Shown here one piece after another: positions 36,039 to 44,512 of a stretch of DNA of 64,000 nt. The position numbers and the translations under genes are program-made. The stretch is from contig NZ_BOOP01000022.1 in assembly GCF_016863295.1 (NCBI RefSeq), forward strand, positions 62,001 through 126,000. The letters run 5' to 3'. The stretch's first letter is position 1. Each line of letters starts with the position of its first letter. Origin of the DNA: Planotetraspora phitsanulokensis. GTDB taxonomy: Bacteria; Actinomycetota; Actinomycetes; Streptosporangiales; Streptosporangiaceae. The notes below the pieces were generated by a model. The model ran no database searches. It had not been told where the DNA came from and saw only the letters and a list, made by a program, of their open reading frames with translations.

Positions 36039-36980
36039 GTGTCCCAGACCCCCCTTCAACCTGGCGATTCACCGTTGGTACGAGAGGCATTGAGCTCCGT
36101 GGTTTCACGTGAAACAGCCGCACCCCCACTGGTGGCTGAATCTTCTGTCGGCTATTCGACCCGTAGTGGCGGGGACTGGCCACGGCCTCCCCGTTGCCGG
36201 GTGATGACCGTGTCCAACCAGAAGGGTGGGGTGGGCAAGACCACCACGTCGGTCAACCTCGCGGCGGCGTTGTCCATGCACGGGCAGCGCGTCCTCGTCG
36301 TCGATCTCGACCCACAGGGGAACGCCTCTACCGCTCTCGCGACGGACCACCGCGCGGGAACGCCTTCGGTGTACCAGGTGCTGGTGGACGACCTAGCGCT
36401 CGCGTCGATCGTGAAGCCGGTGCCGGACATGCCCGGGCTCTTCTGCGCGCCCGCCACGCTGGACCTGGCAGGCGCGGAGATCGAACTCGTTCCGATGGTG
36501 GGCAGGGAGACGCGCCTGAAGCGTGCGCTGGCCGCCTTCGAGTCCATGGAGTTCGACTACATCTTCATCGACTGCCCGCCGTCCCTCGGTCTGCTCACCG
36601 TGAATGCCATGGCGGCGGCGCAGGAGGTGCTGATCCCGATCCAGTGTGAGTACTACGCGCTGGAAGGTCTCAGCCAGCTCCTGCAGAACGTCGAACTCGT
36701 CCGCGTTCATCTGAACCAGACGCTGGCGTTGTCCACGATCCTCCTCACGATGTACGACGGCCGTACGCGGCTCGCCTCACAGGTCGCCGACGAGGTGCGG
36801 TCCCACTTCGGTGACACGGTCCTCGATTCGGTGATCCCGCGCAGTGTCCGTCTGTCCGAGGCGCCGAGCTATGGGCAGTCGGTCATGACCTACGACCCGG
36901 GCTCGAGTGGTGCGATGGCGTACATGGAGGCCGCTCGGGAGATCGCCTATCGGGCGGCCACGGTCGCCGACGGCTCTTAG
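36039..36980 (+). CDS. parA: Chromosome partitioning ATPase ParA
   Basis: A 313-residue Walker-type ATPase. The deviant Walker A is NQKGGVGKTTTSVNLAAALS (about 63-82), the A' motif DLDPQGNAS and Walker B DYIFIDCPPSLGLLTVNAM. GTG at 36039 is chosen because GAAAGGAC lies 7 nt upstream; the frame is open back to a GTG at 35895 overlapping rsmG, so a longer N-terminus is possible. A parS sequence lies inside the N-terminal coding region at 36101, encoding part of VVSRETAA, which is unusual. Confidence 0.93.
   Translation: MSQTPLQPGDSPLVREALSSVVSRETAAPPLVAESSVGYSTRSGGDWPRPPRCRVMTVSNQKGGVGKTTTSVNLAAALSMHGQRVLVVDLDPQGNASTALATDHRAGTPSVYQVLVDDLALASIVKPVPDMPGLFCAPATLDLAGAEIELVPMVGRETRLKRALAAFESMEFDYIFIDCPPSLGLLTVNAMAAAQEVLIPIQCEYYALEGLSQLLQNVELVRVHLNQTLALSTILLTMYDGRTRLASQVADEVRSHFGDTVLDSVIPRSVRLSEAPSYGQSVMTYDPGSSGAMAYMEAAREIAYRAATVADGS
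36101..36116. promoter_or_regulatory. parS: parS site inside parA
   Basis: GGTTTCACGTGAAACA matches the consensus TGTTTCACGTGAAACA at 15 of 16 positions and has the full 14-bp core palindrome. It lies within the N-terminal coding sequence of parA and should bind ParB. Confidence 0.9.
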
Positions 36981-37046
36981 GGTCGTGCCTGCGAAAATCA
37001 AGCCGTGATGCGAGCGGCCCGGATACCGCCCCGCTTCGTTGTCGTC

Positions 37047-37087
37047 GGCCGGAGGTCTCCTTTTCTGGGAGGCCCCCGGCTTTTTCC
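37047..37087 (+). terminator. Terminator in the parA-parB intergenic region
   Basis: A G/C-rich stem (GGCCGGAGGTCTCC against GGGAGGCCCCCGGC, with mismatch) is followed by TTTTTCCTTT, about 70 nt past the parA stop. It suggests parA and parB are transcribed separately. The rest of the 441-bp gap (36981-37421) shows no gene. Confidence 0.8.
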
Positions 37088-37421
37088 TTTCTGCGTATCG
37101 ACTCCGCGGCGGGGCCGGCAGGCATGGGGGGAGTGTGCGGATCTCCGCCTCAGGCGGCACGGACTGAATGCGTTTTCCGGAGGATGCGTCCCCAGGGAAG
37201 GTGGCTCCACAGTGCGCTGCTGATGTCGCCGAAGCGCCGCCCCCTTCTTTGATCGCCGGCGTCCACGTCTTACGCCTCGATCGCTTGCCGCCAAGCCAGA
37301 GTCTGTGCGCCGATGCTCATGCAGGGGGCCGCGCGGCGGTAACCTCTCGTGGTGTATGCGTGAGTGCCCAGTGGTCTCGGCCGCTGGGCACAGCCTTCTG
37401 TGCGGTGCGTAAGGAGCAGCG

Positions 37422-38381
37422 GTGACTCAGCAGCGTCGGGGACTGGGCAAGGGGCTCGGAGCTCTGATCCCCACGGGGCCGATCGTCGATCCAGCGGTCG
37501 CGGTGAGTGCTCCCGCTGAGGATTCGATGGAGTCGGGGTTGAAGCCCGTCGAGGGCGCCTACTTCCAGGAGATTCCGGTCGCGTCGATCTCTCCCAACCC
37601 TCGTCAGCCGCGTGAGGTCTTCGATGACGAGCGTCTCGAAGAGCTGTCCGCCTCCATCAAGGAGGTCGGCCTCCTCCAGCCCGTCGTCGTGCGTGCGATG
37701 GGCGGCGGCGAGTTCGAGCTCATCATGGGGGAGCGGCGCTGGCGGGCCTCAAAGCTCGCCGGCTTCGAGACCATTCCCGCCATCGTCCGCAGCACGCAGG
37801 ACGACGAGATGTTGCGCGAGGCTCTCATCGAGAACCTCCAGCGCGAGCAGCTCAACTCGCTGGAGGAGGCGGCGGCCTACCAGCAACTGCTGGACGACTT
37901 CGGCGCCACCCACGAGGTGCTGGCCCGGAAGGTCGGCCGCTCGCGTTCGCACATCACCAACACCCTGCGCCTGTTGAACCTGCCGCCGAACGTTCAGGTG
38001 CGCCTGGCGGCAGGTGTGATCAGCGCGGGGCACGCACGCGCGTTGTTGTCGCTGAACGACGTGGCCGCCCAGGAGCGCCTTGCCGGGCGGATCGTGGCAG
38101 AGGGGCTCTCCGTCCGGACGGTCGAGGAGATCGTGGCGTTGGGGGATGCCACTTCGGGACCGGCCCCGCGGCAGCCGAAGAAGAAGCAGCCGACCGCACC
38201 GGCGCTCCGTCATCTGGCCGACAGGCTCTCGGATCATTTCGACACCAAGGTGCGGGTCGACCTCGGCCAGCGAAAGGGAAAGATCGTGGTGGAGTTCTCC
38301 ACGATCGACGACCTGGAGCGGATCATCGGCACGATGGCCCCCGACGCCAGCAACGCGATGCGAGGGCTTGCCCCCGAATGA
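37422..38381 (+). CDS. parB: Chromosome partitioning protein ParB
   Basis: A 319-residue CTP-dependent clamp that binds parS. N-terminal [12 protein letters not shown] interacts with ParA; the CTPase motifs are [16 protein letters not shown] (about 51-66), [20 protein letters not shown] (with GERRWRA near 105) and [16 protein letters not shown]. The helix-turn-helix is [20 protein letters not shown]. The C-terminal dimerisation segment [20 protein letters not shown] is present. GTG start after AAGGAGC. Three parS sites follow within 190 bp. Confidence 0.96.
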   Translation: MTQQRRGLGKGLGALIPTGPIVDPAVAVSAPAEDSMESGLKPVEGAYFQEIPVASISPNPRQPREVFDDERLEELSASIKEVGLLQPVVVRAMGGGEFELIMGERRWRASKLAGFETIPAIVRSTQDDEMLREALIENLQREQLNSLEEAAAYQQLLDDFGATHEVLARKVGRSRSHITNTLRLLNLPPNVQVRLAAGVISAGHARALLSLNDVAAQERLAGRIVAEGLSVRTVEEIVALGDATSGPAPRQPKKKQPTAPALRHLADRLSDHFDTKVRVDLGQRKGKIVVEFSTIDDLERIIGTMAPDASNAMRGLAPE

Positions 38382-38391
38382 ATCGCCGCTC

Positions 38392-38407
38392 TGTTTCACG
38401 TGAAACA
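38392..38407. promoter_or_regulatory. parS: parS site after parB, embedded in a 30-bp palindrome
   Basis: A perfect TGTTTCACGTGAAACA. The palindrome extends exactly on both sides to GCCGCTC/GAGCGGC (38386-38415), so the same DNA could also act as the parB terminator hairpin. Confidence 0.95.
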
Positions 38408-38441
38408 GAGCGGCTTGTCGGCCCTCCTGGTCGGCTGCTGA

Positions 38442-38457
38442 TGTTTCACGTGAAACG
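38442..38457. promoter_or_regulatory. parS: parS site
   Basis: TGTTTCACGTGAAACG, one mismatch from the 16-bp consensus, 50 bp from the preceding site. Confidence 0.92.
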
Positions 38458-38548
38458 ACGGGCAGGCGATCCGGGCAACCTTCTGTCGCCTGCCGTTGCC
38501 TAGGGTCCGCGTCGCCCAGGGGTTCGGTCACCACAAGGCGGAAGAGCG

Positions 38549-38564
38549 TGTTTCACGTGAAACG
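38549..38564. promoter_or_regulatory. parS: parS site at the 3' end of the ddl-like gene
   Basis: TGTTTCACGTGAAACG, one mismatch from consensus, a few bp beyond the stop codon of the ligase gene on the opposite strand. Confidence 0.92.
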
Positions 38565-38571
38565 CTGAGAG

Positions 38572-39522
38572 TCAGCCCCGGCGAACGGCGACTTCGAGGA
38601 GACCCTTGCAGAGGGCGCCGAGATCCCGCCCCGCCGCCTCGGCCGCCATCGGCAGCAACGATGTCTCGGTCATGCCGGGCGCGACGTTGACTTCGAGGAA
38701 GTACGGTCGACCGGAGGCGTCGACGATGAGGTCGGTGCGGGAGATGTCACGAAGGCCGAGGGCGGTGTGCGCGGCCACGGCCATCGCCGTACATGCCTGG
38801 GTCGCCTCCTCGGACAGTCGCGCAGGGGCGAAGAACTCCGTGTGGCCGGCCGTATAGCGGGCCGCGTAGTCGTAAACCCCTCCGTCGGGCACGATTTCCA
38901 CCGGAGGCAGCGCGGTCGGTCCGTCACCGAGGTCGACGACGGACACCGCGACCTCCACACCCGTGATGTACTTCTCGATCAGAGCGGTGTCACCGTACGC
39001 GAAGCAGCCGACCATGGCGGCGGGCAACTCGTCGGCGCTGCGCACGATGGAGGCGCCGAGAGCCGACCCGCCGCGGGACGGCTTGACGAACAGCGGGAGC
39101 CCGAGGTTGTCCACGATCCTCGCGAGGACGGCCGTGGCGCCCAGGTCGTGGAACGTCTCCTTGGGCAGTGAGATCGAGTCGGGGGTGTTCAGTCCCCAGG
39201 ACCGCACGACCGCCTTGGCCGTCGGCTTGTCGAAGGCCACCCGGCACGCGTCGGGGGTCGCTCCGACGTAGGGAACACCGAGCAGTTCGAGGACGGACCG
39301 GATGGCGCCGTCCTCGCCCGCACCCCCGTGGAGGGTCACGAACGCCGCGTTCGGCGGATCGGCCAGCACGGCGGGCACGAGCGAGGCGTCGGTGTCGCGC
39401 GTCTCGACGTCGACCCCCGCCGAGCGCAACACGTCGGCGACGCGGCGCCCGGAGCGGATCGACACCTCACGCTCGTAGGAGAGACCGCCCGCGAGAACGA
39501 GCACATGGCCGAGATCGCTCAT
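38572..39522 (-). CDS. D-alanine--D-alanine ligase family protein
   Basis: A 316-residue ATP-grasp ligase. Seen are VLAGGLSYEREVSIRSGRRV (about 8-27, the Glu and Ser that bind D-Ala), LHGGAGEDGAIRSVLELLGV (about 67-86), FVKPSRGGSALGASIV (ATP-binding) and FLEVNVAPGMTETSL (Mg ligands and the D-Ala2 loop). The usual H-G-x-x-G-E-D-G and E-x-N-x-x-P-G-x-T patterns are intact. ATG 39522 follows GGGAGG. The position beside parB and the aminotransferase is typical of Streptosporangiales-like genomes; a main Ddl may be encoded elsewhere. Confidence 0.86.
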   Translation of the reverse strand: MSDLGHVLVLAGGLSYEREVSIRSGRRVADVLRSAGVDVETRDTDASLVPAVLADPPNAAFVTLHGGAGEDGAIRSVLELLGVPYVGATPDACRVAFDKPTAKAVVRSWGLNTPDSISLPKETFHDLGATAVLARIVDNLGLPLFVKPSRGGSALGASIVRSADELPAAMVGCFAYGDTALIEKYITGVEVAVSVVDLGDGPTALPPVEIVPDGGVYDYAARYTAGHTEFFAPARLSEEATQACTAMAVAAHTALGLRDISRTDLIVDASGRPYFLEVNVAPGMTETSLLPMAAEAAGRDLGALCKGLLEVAVRRG

Positions 39523-39681
39523 GCCGGCCTCCCGGGGCGCGGCCGGGCGTTCACGGACCGCAGTTCGAGCAGCGGAAGGGGCATGGAGCATTCAGGCATC
39601 GTTGGCTTGCTCACGGAGAGGGCCTTTCTCTCGCGTAGGGGTCCTCTAGGGCCGGCCCGATCAGGCTAGCCCTACCGGACC

Positions 39682-41007
39682 TCAGGCGAGATCGGGGCCG
39701 GGCGTGTCGATCCCCGCGTGCCACCGGGCGGTCCCCGTGCCGAACGTGTCGCGCAGCTGCAGTTCCTGCTCGATGACGCCGGCGAGCCGTCGCACTCCTT
39801 CGCGGATGCGGTCGGGCTCGGGGTAGCAGTAGGACAGACGCATGTGCTGGGCGCCGCCGCCGTCGGAGTAGAAGCCGGTTCCCGGGACGAACGCGACGCG
39901 CTCGGCGACCGCGCGCGGCAACAAGGCCTTGGAGTCGAGTCCTTCGGGCAGGGTCATCCAGACGAAGAAGCCGCCGGCCGGCCGCGTCCAGGAGCAGCCG
40001 GCGGGCATGAAGACCTCGAGCGAGTTGAGGAGCGCGTCCCGCCGCTCACGGTAGAGCTCCCGGAAGGTCTTGATCTGCTCGCGCCAGGGCTGGCTCGCGA
40101 GATACTGCCCGACGGCGAGCTGGGTGAAAGTCGAGTGGGACAACACCGCTGACTCCATCGCCAGGACGAGCTTGTCGCGGACCGCGTGCGGGGCCAGGGC
40201 CCAGCCGACGCGGAAGCCCGGCGCCAGAGTCTTGGAGAAAGAGCCGAGATAGACGACGCCTTCGGGATCGTCGGCGCGCAACGCGCGCAGCGGCTCCCCG
40301 TCGAAGCCGAGCAGCCCGTACGGGTTGTCCTCGACCACCAGGACGCCCGCGCGCTGGCAGATCTCGAGAACCTGGCGGCGGCGGACCTCGTTGAGCGTGA
40401 CGCCGGCCGGGTTCTGGAAGGTCGGGATCGTGTAGAGGAACTTGATGCGGCTTCCCGCGGTCTGCAAGGCGTAGATGGTCTGCGCGAGCGACTCGGGGAT
40501 GAGCCCCTGGTCGTCCATTGCGACGTGCACGACCTTGGCCTGGTACGCACTGAACGTCCCGAGCGCGCCCACGTAGGAGGGGCCTTCGGCCAGAACGACG
40601 TCACCCGGATCGATGAAGATCCGGGTGATCAGGTCGAGGGCCTGCTGAGAGCCCACGGTGACGACGACGTCGTCCGCGCCGGCCTCGATGCCCTCCATCC
40701 GCATGACCTCGCAGATCTGCTCGCGCAGGTCGGGGTCTCCCTGGCCCGAGCCGTACTGCAGGGCGACGGGGCCGCGTTTGGCGACGAGATCGGCGACGAG
40801 TTCGCCGACGACGTCGAGGGGGAGGGCGGTGACATACGGCATGCCGCCGGCGAGCGAGACCACCTCGGGCCTCGACGCGACGGCGAACAGAGCTCGGACT
40901 TCGGAGGCGACCATCCCGGCTGCGCGAGCGGCGTACCGGTCGATGTAGGCGTCAATTCGCGACCCTTGGGCCGCGCTCATTCGACCGTGATCGAGTTCAT
41001 GGGTCAC
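39682..41007 (-). CDS. PLP-dependent aminotransferase (class I/II, 2-aminoadipate transaminase-like)
   Basis: A 441-residue fold-type I aminotransferase. The catalytic Lys is in YLGSFSKTLAPGFRVGW (about 253-269); other landmarks are LQYGSGQGDPDLREQI, TVGSQQALDLITRIFIDPGD, IPTFQNPAGVTL and VVEDNPYGLLGF. Relatives include LysN-type 2-aminoadipate and aromatic aminotransferases, and the aminotransferase half of MocR regulators, but there is no GntR DNA-binding domain here. GTG 41007 has GGAGG at 6 nt. Substrate not certain. Confidence 0.87.
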   Translation of the reverse strand: MTHELDHGRMSAAQGSRIDAYIDRYAARAAGMVASEVRALFAVASRPEVVSLAGGMPYVTALPLDVVGELVADLVAKRGPVALQYGSGQGDPDLREQICEVMRMEGIEAGADDVVVTVGSQQALDLITRIFIDPGDVVLAEGPSYVGALGTFSAYQAKVVHVAMDDQGLIPESLAQTIYALQTAGSRIKFLYTIPTFQNPAGVTLNEVRRRQVLEICQRAGVLVVEDNPYGLLGFDGEPLRALRADDPEGVVYLGSFSKTLAPGFRVGWALAPHAVRDKLVLAMESAVLSHSTFTQLAVGQYLASQPWREQIKTFRELYRERRDALLNSLEVFMPAGCSWTRPAGGFFVWMTLPEGLDSKALLPRAVAERVAFVPGTGFYSDGGGAQHMRLSYCYPEPDRIREGVRRLAGVIEQELQLRDTFGTGTARWHAGIDTPGPDLA

Positions 41008-41291
41008 GGTCCACCTCCGATCACGTAGCCGAGAAATCCAGAGTACGGTAGCGCGCCACGCCGATCACAGCAGGGCCTTGACCATGAAGAGCTCTCGACC
41101 TTGCCGGTACATGCCGCCTGTAGACGCCTTTCGCCGGTTTGGACACGGCGCCGGAAACCCGTGAAAACAGGGGCCGGGGAACGTTGTGGCGTCCGGCCTC
41201 GACCCCGTGTCCCTGGGTTACGATGCCAGCTGGAGACGCCGTATTCGCGCGCATTTCCTGGCAACACTCCTGGCGGGGATTGGGGCAACAC

Positions 41292-41909
41292 GTGTCGCGT
41301 CGGCTGGCCAACGTCACCCTCGACAATCTTGACGACCTGCCACGTCGTTGCCGGCAGTGCGTGTTCTGGGAGCTCGACCCCGTCGGCGGGGAGCGTGCCG
41401 TACAGGCCGGTGACCCGGGTCTGGAGAAGGAGGCGTGGATCTCCGGAACGCTCCTGGACTGGGGGAGCTGCGGGAAGATCGTCTATGTCGACGGGGTGGC
41501 CGCGGGATTCGTGCTCTACGCGCCGCCGCTCTACGTGCCCCGCTCGATCGCCTTTCCGACGTCGCCGGTGAGCTCCGACGCCGTGCTGCTCATGACGGCG
41601 CACATCATCCCCGAGTTCTCCGGGGGAGGGCTCGGCCGAATGCTCGTCCAGGGCGTGGCCAAGGATCTGACGCGTCGGGGAGTGCGGGCGATCGAGGCGT
41701 TCGGTGACCTGAAATGGGAGCAGCCCAGCTGCGTAATGCCGGCCGAATACCTGCTTTCGGTTGGATTTAAAACGGTTCGCCCGCATTTGCGCTTCCCTCG
41801 GCTCAGGCTCGAGCTCAAGACGGCCGTCTCCTGGCGTGAGGACGTCGAGGTGGCCCTGGAACGCCTTCTCGGATCAATGAGCCCGGAACGGGCGCTTCGG
41901 CCCGTCTGA
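41292..41909 (+). CDS. GNAT family N-acetyltransferase
   Basis: A 205-residue protein. GTG at 41292 begins VSRRLANVTLDNLDDLPRRC, the usual start of this actinobacterial group; a longer frame upstream is not supported. CRQCVFWELDP near residue 17 contains paired Cys. The acetyl-CoA loop is IIPEFSGGGLGRMLVQGVAK (about 109-128) and the C-terminal part AIEAFGD to CVMPAEYLLSVGFKTVRPHL is typical. It is a conserved neighbour between parB and trxA. Substrate unknown. Confidence 0.82.
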   Translation: MSRRLANVTLDNLDDLPRRCRQCVFWELDPVGGERAVQAGDPGLEKEAWISGTLLDWGSCGKIVYVDGVAAGFVLYAPPLYVPRSIAFPTSPVSSDAVLLMTAHIIPEFSGGGLGRMLVQGVAKDLTRRGVRAIEAFGDLKWEQPSCVMPAEYLLSVGFKTVRPHLRFPRLRLELKTAVSWREDVEVALERLLGSMSPERALRPV

Positions 41910-42125
41910 GGCGATCTCAGGGCGCCGGTCTCGCCCAAGTCGCTCCGCGAGGCCGTTCTGCGAGATCGATGCGCGAGGCCGATCGGCCGGGGGAGCCGCC
42001 AGGGCGGCGCTACCGCTGTACAAACGGATCGCCGGTCGGACCTCCGGCCGGGCGTGCCCGTCGCGGAAACTCAGATGCCTCGACTCCACGCGCGCAATGA
42101 ACCCACGCGCCCTGAACCCCGCGCT

Positions 42126-42199
42126 AGATCCGCGAGAGCCGCGCGGCCCTGAGCCCCGCGCGCCGAGATCCGCGCGCCGAGATCCGCGAAAGCCGCGCG
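42126..42199. repeat. Short direct repeats in the 41910-42391 gap
   Basis: A 14-bp unit CGCGCGCCGAGATC is perfectly duplicated in tandem (42157-42170 and 42171-42184). A 20-bp word AGATCCGCGAGAGCCGCGCG (42126) recurs with one change at 42180. These simple G/C repeats fill much of the 482-bp gap between the GNAT gene and trxA; no gene was recognised in it. Confidence 0.75.
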
Positions 42200-42299
42200 C
42201 CGTGGACCTCAGGTGCTGCGAATTCCACGGCCGCGAATCCGCGAAAGGCGGGCGCTGTGAAATCCCCCGCGCCACGACGTCACGGCGCAGTGAAACTCG

Positions 42300-42332
42300 A
42301 AAGCCCCCCGCGCCGGCGGCACGGGGGGCTTT
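42300..42332. terminator. Bidirectional terminator next to trxA
   Basis: AAAGCCCCCC (42300-42309) and GGGGGGCTTT (42323-42332) form a perfect 10-bp stem, with T residues on both strands. It ends trxA on the minus strand and can stop read-through from the left. Confidence 0.85.
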
Positions 42333-42391
42333 CTGTGGGTGTGTTCCGCCGGAAGGCGGTGGTACGGCTCACGCCGCAGGGGGCACGACCG

Positions 42392-42715
42392 TCAGATGAT
42401 GCCCTCGAGCTCGCGGAGCAGCATCGCCTTCGGCTTGGCGCCGATGATCTGCTTCACGACCTCTCCACCCTTGTAGACGTTCAGCGTGGGGATCTGGAGC
42501 ACGCCGTAGTCGCGCGGAGTCGCCGGGTTCTCGTCGATGTTGAGTTTGACGACAGTCAGCTTCTCGGCGTTCTCGCTCGCGATCTCCTCGAGGATCGGGG
42601 CGACCTGGCGGCACGGACCGCACCACTCGGCCCAGAAGTCCACGATGACCGGCTTGTCACTCTTGAGGACCTCGGCATCGAAGGTGCCGTCGGTCACGCT
42701 CTTGATGGCGCCCAA
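42392..42715 (-). CDS. trxA: Thioredoxin
   Basis: A 107-residue thioredoxin with the active site [10 protein letters not shown] (about 29-38) and the cis-Pro loop [11 protein letters not shown] (about 73-83). The start is TTG at 42715, giving [20 protein letters not shown] after the initiator; AAGGGGAGAG lies 5 nt upstream, and no better start fits. It is reduced by the thioredoxin reductase encoded 64 nt upstream. Confidence 0.95.
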   Translation of the reverse strand: MGAIKSVTDGTFDAEVLKSDKPVIVDFWAEWCGPCRQVAPILEEIASENAEKLTVVKLNIDENPATPRDYGVLQIPTLNVYKGGEVVKQIIGAKPKAMLLRELEGII

Positions 42716-42779
42716 GGTATCTCTCCCCTTGATCTGTGTGGTCGTTGTAACCGCGGAGCCTGCCCGCGCATTCCCGGCG

Positions 42780-43736
42780 TCAGCTGTGGTCGGCGAGCCA
42801 GCGCTCGGCGTCGAGGGACGCGGCGCATCCCGTGCCCGCCGCCGTGACGGCCTGCCGATAGGTGTGGTCGACGACGTCGCCCGCCGCGAACACCCCGTCG
42901 AGGTTGGTCTTCGTCGTCGGGGCGTCGACCAGGATGTATCCCTCGTCGTCCAGGTCGATCTGCCCTCGGACGAGATCGGTCCGCGGGTCATGCCCGATGG
43001 CGATGAACAGGCCGGACGCGGGAAGCTCGGTCTCCTCGCCCGTCTTCCGGTTCCGGACGCGGACGCCGGAGACGCGCGTTTCGCCGAGGATGTCCACGAC
43101 CTCGCTGTCCCAGACGAAGCGGATCTTCTCGTTGGCGAACGCCCGATCCTGCATGATCTTGCTGGCGCGCAGTTCGTCGCGCCGGTGGACGATGGTCACC
43201 GACTTGGCGAACCGGGTGAGGAACGTCGCCTCCTCCATCGCGGTGTCGCCCCCGCCGACGACCACGATGTCCTGGTCGCGGAAGAAGAACCCGTCACAGG
43301 TCGCACACCAGGAGACGCCGCGGCCGGACAGGCGCTTCTCGTTCGGCAGCCCCAGCTCGCGGTAGCCCGACCCGGTCGCGAGGATGACCGACTTCGCGTA
43401 GAACGTGTCGGTGTGCGTCTTGACGACCTTGGGATCGGCCGCCAGGTCCACCTCGACCACGTCGTCGGCCACCAGTTCGGCGCCGAAACGCTCCGCCTGC
43501 TTGCGCAGGTTGTCCATCAGGTCGGGACCCATGATCCCGTCGGGGAAGCCGGGGAAGTTCTCCACATCGGTGGTGTTCATGAGGGCGCCGCCGGCGGTGA
43601 CCGACCCCTCGAACACGAGCGGCTTGAGATCGGCTCGAGCCGAGTAGACGGCCGCCGTGTAGCCGGCAGGGCCCGACCCTATGATGATCACGTTACGGAC
43701 GTCGCTCAACGGATTCGCCTTCCCGGTGCTGTTCAT
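42780..43736 (-). CDS. trxB: Thioredoxin-disulfide reductase
   Basis: A 318-residue FAD/NADPH flavoenzyme. FAD motif [20 protein letters not shown] (about 16-35), redox-active CATC in [15 protein letters not shown] (about 142-156), NADPH motif [16 protein letters not shown] (about 158-173) and C-terminal FAD contact [20 protein letters not shown]. It provides electrons to TrxA. Encoded in the conserved order sigM-trxB-trxA, but without the usual anti-sigma gene in between. Confidence 0.96.
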   Translation of the reverse strand: MNSTGKANPLSDVRNVIIIGSGPAGYTAAVYSARADLKPLVFEGSVTAGGALMNTTDVENFPGFPDGIMGPDLMDNLRKQAERFGAELVADDVVEVDLAADPKVVKTHTDTFYAKSVILATGSGYRELGLPNEKRLSGRGVSWCATCDGFFFRDQDIVVVGGGDTAMEEATFLTRFAKSVTIVHRRDELRASKIMQDRAFANEKIRFVWDSEVVDILGETRVSGVRVRNRKTGEETELPASGLFIAIGHDPRTDLVRGQIDLDDEGYILVDAPTTKTNLDGVFAAGDVVDHTYRQAVTAAGTGCAASLDAERWLADHS

Positions 43737-43874
43737 GCAGTGGCGTCAACAGATCCTAGGTCTTCCGGATTCCCGCCACCGTCACCACGGACCCGACTCC
43801 CCGTCAACGGCGCCGATGTGAGTGATTCTGCCCTGTGAGACGTGGTGCGCACACGGCTGCGCCCCAGCCGTCCG

Positions 43875-44504
43875 TCAGCAGACCCTGGCGACCTTCGGCC
43901 CTCTGCCCAGCCCCGGCCGGCTTCGCAGATGAGAGAGCATCGGGACGAGCTTGGCCCGCCCCCGGGAGCAGCGACTCTTGACCGTACCGGCCGGCACGTC
44001 GAGCACGGTGGCCGCGTCCTCCACCGAGTACCCCATCATGTCGACCAGCACCAGAGCCGCCCGCTGGTCGCTGGGGAGGCGTTTGAGCGCCGCCTCGATC
44101 TCCATCGCGATTTCGTGCTCGCCCGTCTGGTCGGCCAGTGAGACCTCCCGGTCGGCGGCCTCGATGAGCTCGGCGTCGGCCACGGGCCGTACGGGCTTGC
44201 GGCGCATCCGGTCGAGACAGGCGTTGACCACGATGCGGCGAAGCCACGTGGTGACCGCGGCCTCGCCGCGGAAGCTCCCCGCCTTGCGGTAGGCGGAGAC
44301 GAAGGCGTCCTGTACGGCGTCGGCCGCCTCGTCGGGGTCGCCGAGCGTCCGCAGGGCGACCACCCAGAGGCGTTCACGATGTCGTTGGACGATCTCGCGG
44401 AACGCGTCGGGGTCGCCGTTCAGGTGACTACTCAGAAGATCGGCATCCGTCGGCGCCGGGCGCGTTGTGTGCTCAGCGGGCGGGGGATCGTCTGAGTAGG
44501 TCAC
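43875..44504 (-). CDS. sigM: ECF RNA polymerase sigma factor SigM
   Basis: A 209-residue ECF sigma factor. Region 2 is FREIVQRHRERLWVVALRTL to AADAVQDAFVSAYRKAGSFR and TTWLRRIVVNACLDRMRR (about 34-101); region 4 is LKRLPSDQRAALVLVDMMGY and then VEDAATVLDVPAGTVKSRCS (about 138-180). The position between the pseudokinase/murJ block and trxB identifies it as SigM. The 138 bp to trxB are too short for an anti-sigma gene, so the RsmA counterpart known in mycobacteria is missing locally. Confidence 0.9.
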   Translation of the reverse strand: MTYSDDPPPAEHTTRPAPTDADLLSSHLNGDPDAFREIVQRHRERLWVVALRTLGDPDEAADAVQDAFVSAYRKAGSFRGEAAVTTWLRRIVVNACLDRMRRKPVRPVADAELIEAADREVSLADQTGEHEIAMEIEAALKRLPSDQRAALVLVDMMGYSVEDAATVLDVPAGTVKSRCSRGRAKLVPMLSHLRSRPGLGRGPKVARVC

Positions 44505-44512
44505 ATACCCTG

